A stretch of 13,709 nt of DNA from assembly GCA_963854565.1 (NCBI GenBank), contig CAWKZT010000047.1:1-13709 (forward strand). Reading direction: 5' to 3'. Made by a program: the position numbers and the translations under genes. The stretch is from CAWKZT01 sp963854565. Its GTDB lineage: Bacteria; Actinomycetota; Acidimicrobiia; Acidimicrobiales; JAHEJN01. The notes beneath the pieces are model-generated. The model saw only the letters and a list, made by a program, of their open reading frames with translations, was not told the DNA's origin and ran no database searches. Of the stretch, positions 1 to 8,093 are shown in pieces. Each line of letters begins with the position of its first letter. The stretch's first letter is position 1.

Positions 1-574
1 GACCAGCCGCTCGAACCGCCGCGACGGTGTCATCAAATACATCAAGCTGCACATTGGTGAATGGGTCATCGATTTCGTCCGCCACCGCGCAATGAGTCCA
101 GAGACCTTGCAGATGAAGCGACGGCTTATCGACAATCGCCTGAACCAAAAGAACTGTGTCGCTCGGATCGGCCCCGACTCGATTCATCCCGGTGTTGATC
201 TTGACGTGCACGTTCAAGATCACCCCTCGGTGGCTCGCCGCGGCTTCGGCGGCGGCCAGACCTTCGCCCGAATACACCGAGGGAGTGAGATCGGCAGCAA
301 CCACCTCGATCATCTCGTTCGGGGCCGGTTCGGACAGCAACAAGATCGGCACCGTGAGTCCGGAGGTCCGCAGTGCCTTGCCTTCTTCAACCGTTGCCAC
401 GGCAACCCATGTGGCCCCGGCGTCGATAGCCGCCCGAGCTGTTGCTAACGCCCCGTGGCCGTACCCGTCCGCCTTCACCACCGCACAGACGGTTGCCTCG
501 CCGACAAGTCGATCAATCTGTTGAATGTTGTGCCGAATAGCATCAAGATCGATGTCGGCCCACGTTGGTCTCAT
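1..574 (-). CDS. alr: Alanine racemase, N-terminal part (runs off window)
   Basis: PLP-dependent interconversion of L- and D-alanine in the cytoplasm, supplying D-alanine for peptidoglycan. The reading frame starts at ATG 574-572 and stays open to the window edge, giving about 191 residues of a usual 360-380. The N-terminus MRPTWADIDLDAIRHNI is typical of the family. VVKADGYGHGA at about residues 32-42 carries the PLP Schiff-base lysine (K34) and the conserved Tyr and His. VHVKINTGMNRVG at about residues 122-134 matches the conserved TGM-R-G block, and LQGLWTHCA follows. The start overlaps the stop of nnr as ATGA, so it is probably translationally coupled as the last visible gene of the glmM-glmS-acpS-nnr-alr group. 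The C-terminal beta domain, with the second catalytic tyrosine, lies outside the window. Confidence 0.95.
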   Translation of the reverse strand, partial: MRPTWADIDLDAIRHNIQQIDRLVGEATVCAVVKADGYGHGALATARAAIDAGATWVAVATVEEGKALRTSGLTVPILLLSEPAPNEMIEVVAADLTPSVYSGEGLAAAEAAASHRGVILNVHVKINTGMNRVGADPSDTVLLVQAIVDKPSLHLQGLWTHCAVADEIDDPFTNVQLDVFDDTVAAVRAAG

Positions 575-1947
575 GAGTGAATCTCTAGGTGCTCTGTTGT
601 TGTACGGGTTAACCACCAACGAATCGCCCGCGGCAGGTCAGACGCAATCATGCCATCGCCAAGTTCGGTTCCCGCTCGCCCATGCACGTGCGCCGCGGCT
701 GCAGCCGCTTCGAAAGGGTCAGCGCCGCGAGCCAAAAAAGCGCCGATCACTCCGGCGAGCACATCACCGGTTCCCGCACTGGCCAAGGCACGACTACCAC
801 TAGTGATCAGGCGGGTACGACCGTCAGGCGCCGCAACAATCGTGGTCGGACCCTTAAGAAGCACCACAGCGGTCGTTTGTACCGCCAGATCTCGTACCGC
901 AGCAACGCGGTCCGCACCAATATCGCCACCAATCAACTGAATAAACTCGCCAGCATGCGGCGTCAACACCGTAGGTCCACGACGCCCCGAGGTAAATCTC
1001 TGAGGGCGATCACCTAAGGCCCACAACGCATCAGCATCAACCACCACGGCACACTCAGCACCCGCTACGACAGTCCGGACTGAAGCCTTGGTCGCATCAT
1101 CTCGCCCCAACCCGGGACCTATGACAATCGAACTCATTCGGTCTTGGGCATAGAGCACGTCGCGATCCCAAAACTCGACTGGCAAGGCAAAACCAATTGC
1201 TTCGATTGGATCCTCGGGGCCAGCGCCAGGGCCCGGGGTACTTAAACGCACATACCCCGCACTTGACCGCAACGCTCCCAGAGCTGCCAGTCGGGCTGCT
1301 CCGGTCAAACCACGAGAACCCGCAATAATCCAGGTCGCAGAATTCCACTTATGGGCGTTGCTCTTTCGTTCAGGCACCCACCACCGAATATCTTCATCGG
1401 TGGCCAAATGACAAGTTGCGGACGAAACGTCGAGACCTATCTCCGCCACCTTGACCTCGCCCGAAGCCGCTAGTCCATCACCTAACACGAGACCCGGTTT
1501 GAGGGCACCAAAGGTGATAGTTCGTGTGGCCTGCACCGCGATACCGCGCTGCGCTCCAGTGGTGCCGTCGATCCCCGAAGCAATATCTACTGCCAAAACG
1601 GCTGCGCCGTTAACGCTAGGTGCCAAATATTCGTCACGAAATCCAGTGCCAAATGCGGCATCGATCACGAGATCATTGACACCAAGTTCAGCACAATCTG
1701 GTTCCACGACGCGCACGACGACACCGCGTTGGGACAGTACTTTCGCGGCAACTCGCCCGTCGGCTCCGTTGTTCCCGGGACCAGCCACCACAGTGACTCG
1801 ACGGCCGTAGGTTCCGCCTAGCATCTGCAAGGCCTCAAGGGCTACGGCCCGGCCAGCACGATCAATGAGTGTTTCCAGCGACGTTCCCCCAGCAACCGCC
1901 GCCGTATCGACGGCCGTCATCTCATCGGGGGTGAGGATCGGAATCAT
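571..1947 (-). CDS. nnr: Bifunctional NAD(P)H-hydrate epimerase / ADP-dependent NAD(P)H-hydrate dehydratase
   Basis: Repairs hydrated NADH and NADPH: the N-terminal half epimerises the R and S hydrates, and the C-terminal half dehydrates the S form using ADP. I start it at ATG 1947 (MIPILTPDEM; 458 residues) because this gives a four-base ATGA overlap with the acpS stop. An upstream start at 2007 would add 20 residues wholly inside acpS. Epimerase domain, about 1-190: VVAGPGNNGADG at 53-64, LVIDAAFGTG at 93-102 and VDIASGIDGTTG at 120-131. Dehydratase domain, about 195-450: the AHK start block at 198-200, GPGLGRD at 277-283, DADAL at 304-308, TPHAGEF at 329-335, LLKGPTTIV at 363-371, and the catalytic AGTGDVLAG at 391-399. 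Length and fused architecture match actinobacterial Nnr. The stop overlaps the alr start by four bases. Confidence 0.95.
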   Translation of the reverse strand: MIPILTPDEMTAVDTAAVAGGTSLETLIDRAGRAVALEALQMLGGTYGRRVTVVAGPGNNGADGRVAAKVLSQRGVVVRVVEPDCAELGVNDLVIDAAFGTGFRDEYLAPSVNGAAVLAVDIASGIDGTTGAQRGIAVQATRTITFGALKPGLVLGDGLAASGEVKVAEIGLDVSSATCHLATDEDIRWWVPERKSNAHKWNSATWIIAGSRGLTGAARLAALGALRSSAGYVRLSTPGPGAGPEDPIEAIGFALPVEFWDRDVLYAQDRMSSIVIGPGLGRDDATKASVRTVVAGAECAVVVDADALWALGDRPQRFTSGRRGPTVLTPHAGEFIQLIGGDIGADRVAAVRDLAVQTTAVVLLKGPTTIVAAPDGRTRLITSGSRALASAGTGDVLAGVIGAFLARGADPFEAAAAAAHVHGRAGTELGDGMIASDLPRAIRWWLTRTTTEHLEIHS

Positions 1948-2330
1948 GTTTGAGCAATCACCATGGCGTGCGCCATGGATTCGGTGTGAGTCAAACTGAT
2001 ATGCCACGTTGCAATGCCCTGCTCACTCGCCAGTTCTCGGGCGGTGCCGTGGAGTTGCACACTGGGCGCTCCGTCGTCACTTCGGACCACCTCGATGTCC
2101 ACCATGTTCACCTGGCCGAGGCCGACACCCATGGCTTTCATAACCGCCTCCTTGGCCGCAAAGCGGACCGCCAATCGCTCGGTTGGGTCGGCCGCCCTAT
2201 GGGCGTAGGCCAACTCGCCGGTGGTAAAGAGTCGGTCGCGCAGCGTCGGTGTTCGTCGCAGTGATTCACGAAACCGACCAACCTCAACAAGGTCGGTGCC
2301 GATGCCCTTGATCGGTGGAGCGGAAGCCAT
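1944..2330 (-). CDS. acpS: Holo-[acyl-carrier-protein] synthase
   Basis: Transfers the 4'-phosphopantetheine arm of CoA to a serine of acyl carrier protein, activating it for fatty-acid synthesis. At 128 residues it is the normal size for AcpS. Visible motifs are GIGTDLVEVGRF at 9-20, with the metal-binding Asp at 13; VRFAAKEAVMKAMG at 55-68, with the conserved Lys-Glu pair; and WHISLTHTESMAHAMVIA near the C-terminus, corresponding to the family's S-H-- AVA block. The ATG at 2330 forms a TGATG junction with the glmS stop. The acpS stop overlaps the nnr start as ATGA. This neighbourhood (glmS, acpS, nnr, alr) resembles the actinobacterial arrangement that mixes envelope precursor and cofactor repair genes. 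There is nothing unusual in the protein itself. Confidence 0.95.
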   Translation of the reverse strand: MASAPPIKGIGTDLVEVGRFRESLRRTPTLRDRLFTTGELAYAHRAADPTERLAVRFAAKEAVMKAMGVGLGQVNMVDIEVVRSDDGAPSVQLHGTARELASEQGIATWHISLTHTESMAHAMVIAQT

Positions 2331-5300
2331 CAGGAAGCGCCCGACCGCCAGCGATCAGCCAACGCAGGAATCGGCAACACCAATAGGTCGCCTACATCGA
2401 TATCGGCCAACACCGCGTCACGAAATACTGTCTCGGTTTCGGTCACGGAGTCCCGCAGTTCGATGAGACGGTTGTTGTAGCCCTGCAGCACACCGCGTGC
2501 CTCGGCTGGTTCGAGACGGTCATGCAGTCGAATGTGCAAGAGCGACAGCCCAATCGTGACTCTGTCCTTTACCTCAGGAACGATCATGATGGTACGCCCG
2601 TCGCTACGACCACGAGTGAGCAACACATCGCGTGACCGCGACACTTGGTGTTTGGTACCCCGCAAAATGGGGTCGTCATCAGCACGCGAACGCAACTCAC
2701 GAGAGATGCCACCTCGATCAACAACAATCAGATGATCGTCCCCGTCGGCGCCTGCCTCGATCCGGTAGCGGGTGTAGCCAACCACGGCGTCGACGGCCAC
2801 GTCGAGGGCAACAATGGTACGCAAACTGCGATAGCTCAAAGAATCACGAGGGGCCCCGGCCAGGAGAACCTCCCCGACCAACGCCACCTGAAGAAGTGTC
2901 TCATCAGCACGTGAGATCCCAACCGTGACCGTCTTGGCCTGATGCTTAATGGCATCAATTGGTCTCGTTAGTTCGTCGATCGCCGCGGTCAAAGCAGAGT
3001 CAAGGTCGTCGAGCACCACACCTGGAGTACCAACCTTGCCCCGGTCCAACTGGTAGGCATCCAGCGGAATCATTTCCAACGCATACCTAAACCCGGTAGC
3101 TAACTGCGAAGCTGTGCTCGCCTCCAAATGGCCGTTGAGCTTGCCGGAACGCAACTCGTCAAAGAACTTGTGAGCGGGTTGTTGCAGCGTGACCTTCAAT
3201 GCACCCAGCACGCTGTCGGGTACAACGCCATCGACAACAACTCCCTCTATAACGGCTCGGGCCACACGCAATGGCTGAGCTTGTGCGTCGATAGCCAGAG
3301 CTGCCTCGTAACCGAAGAGGTGACCCACGACAGTCGACATGATAAATGCCAGTCGGTCATGGACAACAGGCACTGGCAAAACATCGGTAGCTGAAGTGAA
3401 ACGCTTCTCGTCTTCGTTGGCGATGACAATTGCCGCAGCCTTGTGCGCCGAATAGATCGCCACTTCCTTGGCAACATCATCCGCCGTTGAGCCTCGAAGC
3501 CCGGCGGCGCAAACCAAGATAAGCGGCTCAGACGAAAGGTCGATGTGCTTCTTGTCTTCGGTTGCATCGCATGCAATGGCCTTGTAACAAAGTTCGGAAA
3601 GTTTGATCCGCAACTCCTCAGCCGCAATCCGATTCGCACCGTTGCCGACCATGGCCCAGTAGCGCCGTTGAGGGCCGCTTCGCCGGGCTGCTTCGCCAAT
3701 TGCTTCGCGGGACGCGATGACCCGTTCCATGGCGTCAGGAATTTCCCGCAGACCAACAAGAAGGCCTTGACGATCCTCACTCCAAGGGTCGACGCCAACC
3801 TCATCAGCGAGCGCGCAAGCCAATAAGAAGCCCGCGGCTATTTGTGCATAGAACGCCTTAGTGGAGGCCACGCTCATTTCGACGTCGCGTCCATCAGAGG
3901 TGTACAACACGCCGTCGGAACGATCGGTAAGGTCGCTTCCGCGGCGATTCACAATGGCAACAACTCTTGCTCCGCGGTCGCGGGCCAAATCAACCGTTCG
4001 GTTGGTGTCAGTTGTGGTGCCTGATTGCGAAATCGCCACAATCAACACGTGCGACATGTCGTCGACCAACCCAAACCCAGACAACTCGGTTGCTGGTAAC
4101 GAGGAGACCCGTACCGGCGTACCGGCAAGTTCGTGGGCCAATGCCCGGGCCAAACTTGACCCGGCTATATGGGCCGTGCCTTGACCAATTACTGTAATTT
4201 CAGATATCTGTCCCGAACGAAGATCGGCCCTAACATCGTCGGGCACGCATTGACCAAGTTCGACTCTTAGGCCCTGTGCTTCCTCGACGACTTTGCCGCG
4301 CAGTGTCTTGCGAAACGATGTTGGCGCTTCGCCAATTTCTTTCAACAAAAAGTGCGGATTGTCACCCAGGTCAATGTCACGTGTCGTAATTTCGGCCGTG
4401 ACAAGTTCGCTTAGTTCAACGGGCAGATCGCTAGTGTCGTAGCTGCGACGTTCGAGACCTTCGAGCGTCCCGGCATAGCGTCCATCGAGGATGACAACCT
4501 GACCCTTTGACCCGATCGGGTTCTGAATATCAGCCGGCGTATCGCCATCGATACGAAGATAGGAAGAAGTTTCCTCGACGAGACCGTACGGCTCTGAAGC
4601 AACGATGTACATGTCCTCAGCGAACCCAACGTAAAGCGCCTGGCCGCTGCCTCGCAGCGCTAGCAACAGCTGGTTATCGGTGTTCGCCACGTTGGCCGCA
4701 ATAGCGACCGAGCCCTCAAACTGAGCCACAGCCTGATTGAAGGCGTCACTCGGGGCCAGACCATCCGCGATCCGTTGCGCCACCATGGTGGGAATTACCT
4801 TGGCATCGGTAGTTACGCCAGGGGCAAGTGTCAGACCATCACTGGCCTTCAGATCGGCAAAGTTATCGACATCGCCGTTGAGGACCGCAGTCACGTAGGG
4901 GTAGTCGACGCCATCGATCTGCTCGGAATTAATCGGGTGAGCATTCGCTTCAGAGATAACGCCGATACTCGCCCAGCGAGTGTGGCCTAGCACAATGGTT
5001 TCGGCGCCCTCCGACTGCAACGCAAGATCAAGGAGTTCGTCGTTGGCAATCGCCGAGCGCAACACAGCCGTGTTGTCGCCCAATTCGCCAATCTCGGCCG
5101 CCGTCTTGTACACAAAACTCAGCCCGCCCTCAACCACACGAACCGAACCGGACCGATACAGGGGGTCGGCATTGCGCTGGGCAATAAGGGCACTATGTGG
5201 GCCCGCGCCAAGGTCAAGTCCATGATTACGCACCAACAAATGCACACCCGCCGAATCACGCCCGCGCACCTCAAGTCGATCAATGGCCGACAGAGCCACT

Positions 5301-5761
5301 TGTATGGACGTGTACGCCTCAATTGCCGCCAACGACGCATCCTTACCCGCCAAGGCTTCCACCTCTACAGCGGTGCGTAAACGATCCTCACGAATACTCC
5401 ACACGGCATCGCGAATACGTACCAACGCCACGTTGTGCTCTTCGGAGACGGCGGTTTCTAATTCGCCATCGATACGACCATCAAGATCGGCAACCGCTGC
5501 CGCAACATCAGAAATAACCTGCTCCACGCTTTCGTGCAGTCCGGCTACGTTCACTAGCGCAAGCACCCCGGGAACACCCAAAAGCTGAGTGTTGGCTGCT
5601 TCTAGAAACTGCGCAACCGTGGTCAACTCTCCAACCAGGGCGGGCCCAAGGGCCAACCTGTCACATCCCGTCAAGGCCAACCGGAGCGGACTTAGGACTT
5701 CGTCAGCGGTCGGGGTGAGACGAACGCCACGACGTCGGACCACAGCAATAATGCCGCACAC
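2330..5761 (-). CDS. glmS: Enlarged GlmS-type glutamine:fructose-6-phosphate aminotransferase (1143 aa)
   Basis: Predicted to make glucosamine-6-phosphate from fructose-6-phosphate and glutamine. The GTG start at 5761 is chosen because TGC follows, so Cys2 becomes the N-terminal glutaminase nucleophile after Met removal; AGGAG lies seven bases upstream. Glutaminase domain: MCGIIAVV (1-8), RLEVRGRDSAG (162-172), HTRW (260-263), NG (295-296, oxyanion hole) and TTD with D319. Hinge block: NPHFLLKEI (468-476). First SIS domain, about 515-655: ISQSGTTTDT (577-586) and VASTKAF (631-637). Second SIS domain, about 695-830: IKLSEL (719-724, K720 and E723) and KHIDLS with H739. Two parts are unlike textbook GlmS: a roughly 145-residue insertion at about 12-155 and an unrecognised extension of about 300 residues after 840. 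At the position of the E. coli Lys603 block (QPRNLAK) this protein reads QPLRVAR, giving Arg835. Its position after glmM argues it is the true GlmS, but activity is inferred; a different sugar aminotransferase or isomerase role is possible. Confidence 0.85.
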   Translation of the reverse strand: MCGIIAVVRRRGVRLTPTADEVLSPLRLALTGCDRLALGPALVGELTTVAQFLEAANTQLLGVPGVLALVNVAGLHESVEQVISDVAAAVADLDGRIDGELETAVSEEHNVALVRIRDAVWSIREDRLRTAVEVEALAGKDASLAAIEAYTSIQVALSAIDRLEVRGRDSAGVHLLVRNHGLDLGAGPHSALIAQRNADPLYRSGSVRVVEGGLSFVYKTAAEIGELGDNTAVLRSAIANDELLDLALQSEGAETIVLGHTRWASIGVISEANAHPINSEQIDGVDYPYVTAVLNGDVDNFADLKASDGLTLAPGVTTDAKVIPTMVAQRIADGLAPSDAFNQAVAQFEGSVAIAANVANTDNQLLLALRGSGQALYVGFAEDMYIVASEPYGLVEETSSYLRIDGDTPADIQNPIGSKGQVVILDGRYAGTLEGLERRSYDTSDLPVELSELVTAEITTRDIDLGDNPHFLLKEIGEAPTSFRKTLRGKVVEEAQGLRVELGQCVPDDVRADLRSGQISEITVIGQGTAHIAGSSLARALAHELAGTPVRVSSLPATELSGFGLVDDMSHVLIVAISQSGTTTDTNRTVDLARDRGARVVAIVNRRGSDLTDRSDGVLYTSDGRDVEMSVASTKAFYAQIAAGFLLACALADEVGVDPWSEDRQGLLVGLREIPDAMERVIASREAIGEAARRSGPQRRYWAMVGNGANRIAAEELRIKLSELCYKAIACDATEDKKHIDLSSEPLILVCAAGLRGSTADDVAKEVAIYSAHKAAAIVIANEDEKRFTSATDVLPVPVVHDRLAFIMSTVVGHLFGYEAALAIDAQAQPLRVARAVIEGVVVDGVVPDSVLGALKVTLQQPAHKFFDELRSGKLNGHLEASTASQLATGFRYALEMIPLDAYQLDRGKVGTPGVVLDDLDSALTAAIDELTRPIDAIKHQAKTVTVGISRADETLLQVALVGEVLLAGAPRDSLSYRSLRTIVALDVAVDAVVGYTRYRIEAGADGDDHLIVVDRGGISRELRSRADDDPILRGTKHQVSRSRDVLLTRGRSDGRTIMIVPEVKDRVTIGLSLLHIRLHDRLEPAEARGVLQGYNNRLIELRDSVTETETVFRDAVLADIDVGDLLVLPIPALADRWRSGAS

Positions 5762-5768
5762 AGTAAGG

Positions 5769-5773
5769 CTCCT
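5769..5773 (-). promoter_or_regulatory. Ribosome binding site of glmS
   Basis: AGGAG read on the minus strand lies seven bases before a GTG codon. It fixes the glmS start at 5761 and places cysteine second, as the catalytic mechanism of this family requires. Confidence 0.75.
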
Positions 5774-5825
5774 AAGAGATTGAGATTTCGGTTGCCTGGC
5801 AAACCAGCTTAGCGATCACCGAGGG

Positions 5826-7136
5826 TCAGGAAACGGCAATCTGCGCAGCGCGAACCAGCCGATCGGTAATCGTCGCCGCGCGGGCCGCATCATCGGCCTC
5901 GACCATCACCCGCAACAACGGCTCAGTACCCGACGCCCGCACAAGTACCCGGCCCGAATCGGCTAACTCTGCGTCACACAAAGCGATTTCGTCCTGCATT
6001 GCATCGAGCGCCATCTGGGCATCTCCGGCCACAGGGACGTTGACCAGGTACTGGGGCACCGGTTGGAGTATCTGGCGCATTTCGTCGAGACCTCGCTCAT
6101 CTCGCTGAACCAGATCGGCGAGTAATGCTCCTGCCAACATCCCGTCGCCTGTCGTGGCAAATCGGCGATAGATGATGTGCCCAGATTGCTCGCCTCCAAG
6201 CACCCAACCATTTGCACCAAGAGACTCCAGCACATAGCGGTCGCCGACTCTGGTGATGTCGACCGTGATCCCTTTGGCATGCATGGCGCGATGAAAACCC
6301 AAATTGGTCATGACCGTTACGACCACGGTATTTTCGACCAAAGTTCCTGCGGCCGCTAGATCAATAGCAAGTAGAGCGATGATCGTGTCACCGTCTACCA
6401 CTTCGCCGGTATTAGACACAGCCAGAACACGATCGGCGTCACCATCGAACGCCAGCCCAAGATCGGCGCCTACGGCAATGACTTTGGCCTGGAGGCCAGT
6501 GAGATCTGTTGAGCCGCACGCTTCGTTGATATTGCGCCCATCAGGGTCAGCATGAATCGCACTAACGGTGGCTCCGAGCGCCTCAAACAGGGCCGGCGCC
6601 AACGGCGAAACAGCACCGTTGGCACAATCGAGAACAATGTGTTGCCCCGCCAACGAGCGGCCTTCGAGGGCCCCAACGATGTGGTTCATGTACCCATCAA
6701 GGCCGGATTCGTAACCGATCGTCGTTAATGACGCGTCGTCGGTTTGTTCGGTGGCGTGCTCATCGAGCAGGGCTTCGACAGTGGCCTGTTGTTTGTCGGT
6801 CAGCTTTTCGCCGCCGGGAGCAAACACCTTAAGTCCATTGTCGTGCCACGGATTGTGGGACGCAGAAATAACCACGCCCGCAATATCGAGTGAGGCACAA
6901 ACATAGGCAACCGCCGGAGTTGGGGCCACGCCCAAATCGAGCACAGTCACATTTTCCGCGCCGAAACCCACCGCTAGAGCCGAAGCAAACGCTGAACCCG
7001 ATTCACGCGTATCGCGTCCGATGACCACGGTTGTGGTCCCAAAGGCGCGTGCTACCGCTCGAGCCAACCGCGTCGCAAACGCAAGAGTTAACTCATCGTG
7101 GGCGAGACCACGAACACCATCGGTTCCGAACTTCAT
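5826..7136 (-). CDS. glmM: Phosphoglucosamine mutase
   Basis: Interconverts glucosamine-6-phosphate and glucosamine-1-phosphate, the step after GlmS towards UDP-GlcNAc, in the cytoplasm. The protein is 436 residues, close to the family norm of about 445. It starts MKFGTDGVRGLA, the usual GlmM N-terminus. Key blocks are VVISASHNP at 88-96 with the phosphorylated serine at 93, the metal loop DGDADR at 231-236, the sugar-recognition loop GGEQSGH at 314-320, and the phosphate-binding RASGTEP at 400-406. All are intact. It sits between rpsI (74 bases upstream) and glmS (64 bases downstream). No strong ribosome binding site is visible just before the ATG; a short frame whose stop overlaps this start may couple translation (see findings). 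Confidence 0.97.
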   Translation of the reverse strand: MKFGTDGVRGLAHDELTLAFATRLARAVARAFGTTTVVIGRDTRESGSAFASALAVGFGAENVTVLDLGVAPTPAVAYVCASLDIAGVVISASHNPWHDNGLKVFAPGGEKLTDKQQATVEALLDEHATEQTDDASLTTIGYESGLDGYMNHIVGALEGRSLAGQHIVLDCANGAVSPLAPALFEALGATVSAIHADPDGRNINEACGSTDLTGLQAKVIAVGADLGLAFDGDADRVLAVSNTGEVVDGDTIIALLAIDLAAAGTLVENTVVVTVMTNLGFHRAMHAKGITVDITRVGDRYVLESLGANGWVLGGEQSGHIIYRRFATTGDGMLAGALLADLVQRDERGLDEMRQILQPVPQYLVNVPVAGDAQMALDAMQDEIALCDAELADSGRVLVRASGTEPLLRVMVEADDAARAATITDRLVRAAQIAVS

Positions 7137-7210
7137 TGTTGCATCAGCGAAAGCTGCTCACCGCGAACCATCGTGATGATGTCCACGGGAAGAGCCGCCA
7201 ACCCAGCGAT

Positions 7211-7606
7211 TTAACGCTTGGAGTACTGTGGAGCCTTACGGGCTTTCTTAAGACCGTATTTCTTGCTTTCCTTCTTACGAGGATCGCGAGTAACAAAGCC
7301 AGCGGCCTTAAGAACGCCACGGCGCTCGGGATCGAGCTCCATGAGGGCACGGGTGAGGCCGTGACGCAATGCGCCAGCCTGACCGGATTGACCGCCACCA
7401 TCCATGGTGACGGACAGGTCGTAGGTGCCGTCGCAGTCGGTGATGCGCATGGGCTCGGTGATGGCGTTGCGATGCGTGGCCGACGGGAAGTAATCGTCGA
7501 AGGCCCGCCCGTTGACGGTTACAACACCGGTGCCGCTGCTAATGCGAACACGAGCTACGGAACGCTTGCGGCGTCCGGTTGTGGTGGTGAGGTACGTAGT
7601 AGTCAT
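7211..7606 (-). CDS. rpsI: 30S ribosomal protein S9
   Basis: Small-subunit protein whose C-terminal tail reaches the P-site tRNA. It has 131 residues. GRRKRSVARVRI at about 11-22 and VTVNGR at 29-34 are the family N-terminal signature. Near the end, a segment reading KKESKKYGLKKARKAPQYSKR from about 110 is the typical basic tail ending in Ser-Lys-Arg. It lies 16 bases after rplM, the standard rplM-rpsI pair, with GGAG about nine bases before the ATG. There is nothing odd in the protein. Confidence 0.97.
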   Translation of the reverse strand: MTTTYLTTTTGRRKRSVARVRISSGTGVVTVNGRAFDDYFPSATHRNAITEPMRITDCDGTYDLSVTMDGGGQSGQAGALRHGLTRALMELDPERRGVLKAAGFVTRDPRKKESKKYGLKKARKAPQYSKR

Positions 7607-7622
7607 GATCTAAATCTCCAGC

Positions 7623-8072
7623 TCAGACTCGGGCTTTGGCATGCTCAATAACGAGTGCCTGGGGCTGCTGAGCCTCGTGCGGATGGGTCGAACCTGCGTA
7701 CACCTTGAGCTTCTTGAGCATCTGGCGTCCGAGACGGTTGTGGGGAAGCATGCCACGTACTGTTCCACGCACAGCCTCGGCTGGCTTGGCTTCGAGCAGG
7801 TTGGCGTAGGTTGTGGACTTAAGACCACCTGGGTAACCGGAGTGGCGGTAAACCATTTTGGCATCAGCCTTGTTGCTGCTGAGCACAACCTTGTCGGCGT
7901 TGATAATGATGACATGGTCACCCATGTCCATATGGGGCGTGAACGTGGGCTTGTGCTTCCCACGAAGAAGCGAAGCTACCTCGGTGGAGAGACGTCCGAG
8001 GACGAGACCTTCAGCGTCGACAACATGCCAATCGCGGGTGACCTCTGAGGCTTTGGGGGTGTACGTTGGCAC
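7623..8072 (-). CDS. rplM: 50S ribosomal protein L13
   Basis: Large-subunit assembly protein. I start it at GTG 8072, giving 149 residues beginning MPTYTPKASEVTRDW. This matches the normal actinobacterial L13 start, and GGAAG lies about seven bases upstream. A longer frame reaching an ATG at 8144 adds 24 residues with no family resemblance, and those fall in the probable leader. Recognisable segments are VDAEGLVLGRL, LLRGKHKPTF, GDHVIIINADKV, MVYRHSGYPGG, GMLPHNRLGRQMLKKLKVY and HPHEAQQP. It is the first gene of the rplM-rpsI pair, and a promoter probably lies in the 119 bases between truA and this start. Confidence 0.97.
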   Translation of the reverse strand: MPTYTPKASEVTRDWHVVDAEGLVLGRLSTEVASLLRGKHKPTFTPHMDMGDHVIIINADKVVLSSNKADAKMVYRHSGYPGGLKSTTYANLLEAKPAEAVRGTVRGMLPHNRLGRQMLKKLKVYAGSTHPHEAQQPQALVIEHAKARV

Positions 8073-8081
8073 AACAATCTT

Positions 8082-8093
8082 CCGAAATTTCGG
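8082..8093. promoter_or_regulatory. 12-bp palindrome overlapping the rplM ribosome binding site
   Basis: CCGAAATTTCGG is a perfect 12-base palindrome, and its last GG is the start of the GGAAG before rplM. It could be a protein-binding operator, or a small hairpin element in the leader through which L13 represses its own synthesis. The sequence shows only the symmetry; the role is inferred. Confidence 0.3.

Noticed and set aside
1948..2007. An upstream start for nnr at 2007
   Set aside because: It would add 20 residues entirely inside acpS; the ATG at 1947 gives the typical N-terminus and an ATGA overlap.
3247..3804. A 185-codon minus-strand frame inside glmS
   Set aside because: It is an alternative frame of the GlmS SIS region; the GlmS frame carries the conserved motifs throughout.
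2330..5761. GlmS length being due to a frameshift or a fusion of two genes
   Set aside because: The frame is continuous, the GlmS motifs occur in the right order around the insertion, and the stop overlaps acpS correctly, so a single long gene is the simplest reading.
5762..5825. A glmS ribozyme upstream of glmS
   Set aside because: The gap is only 64 bases, far too short for the ribozyme core, and I see none of its conserved pairing.
7031..7651. A 206-codon plus-strand frame opposite glmM and rpsI
   Set aside because: Antisense shadow of conserved genes in GC-rich DNA, with no recognisable protein signature.
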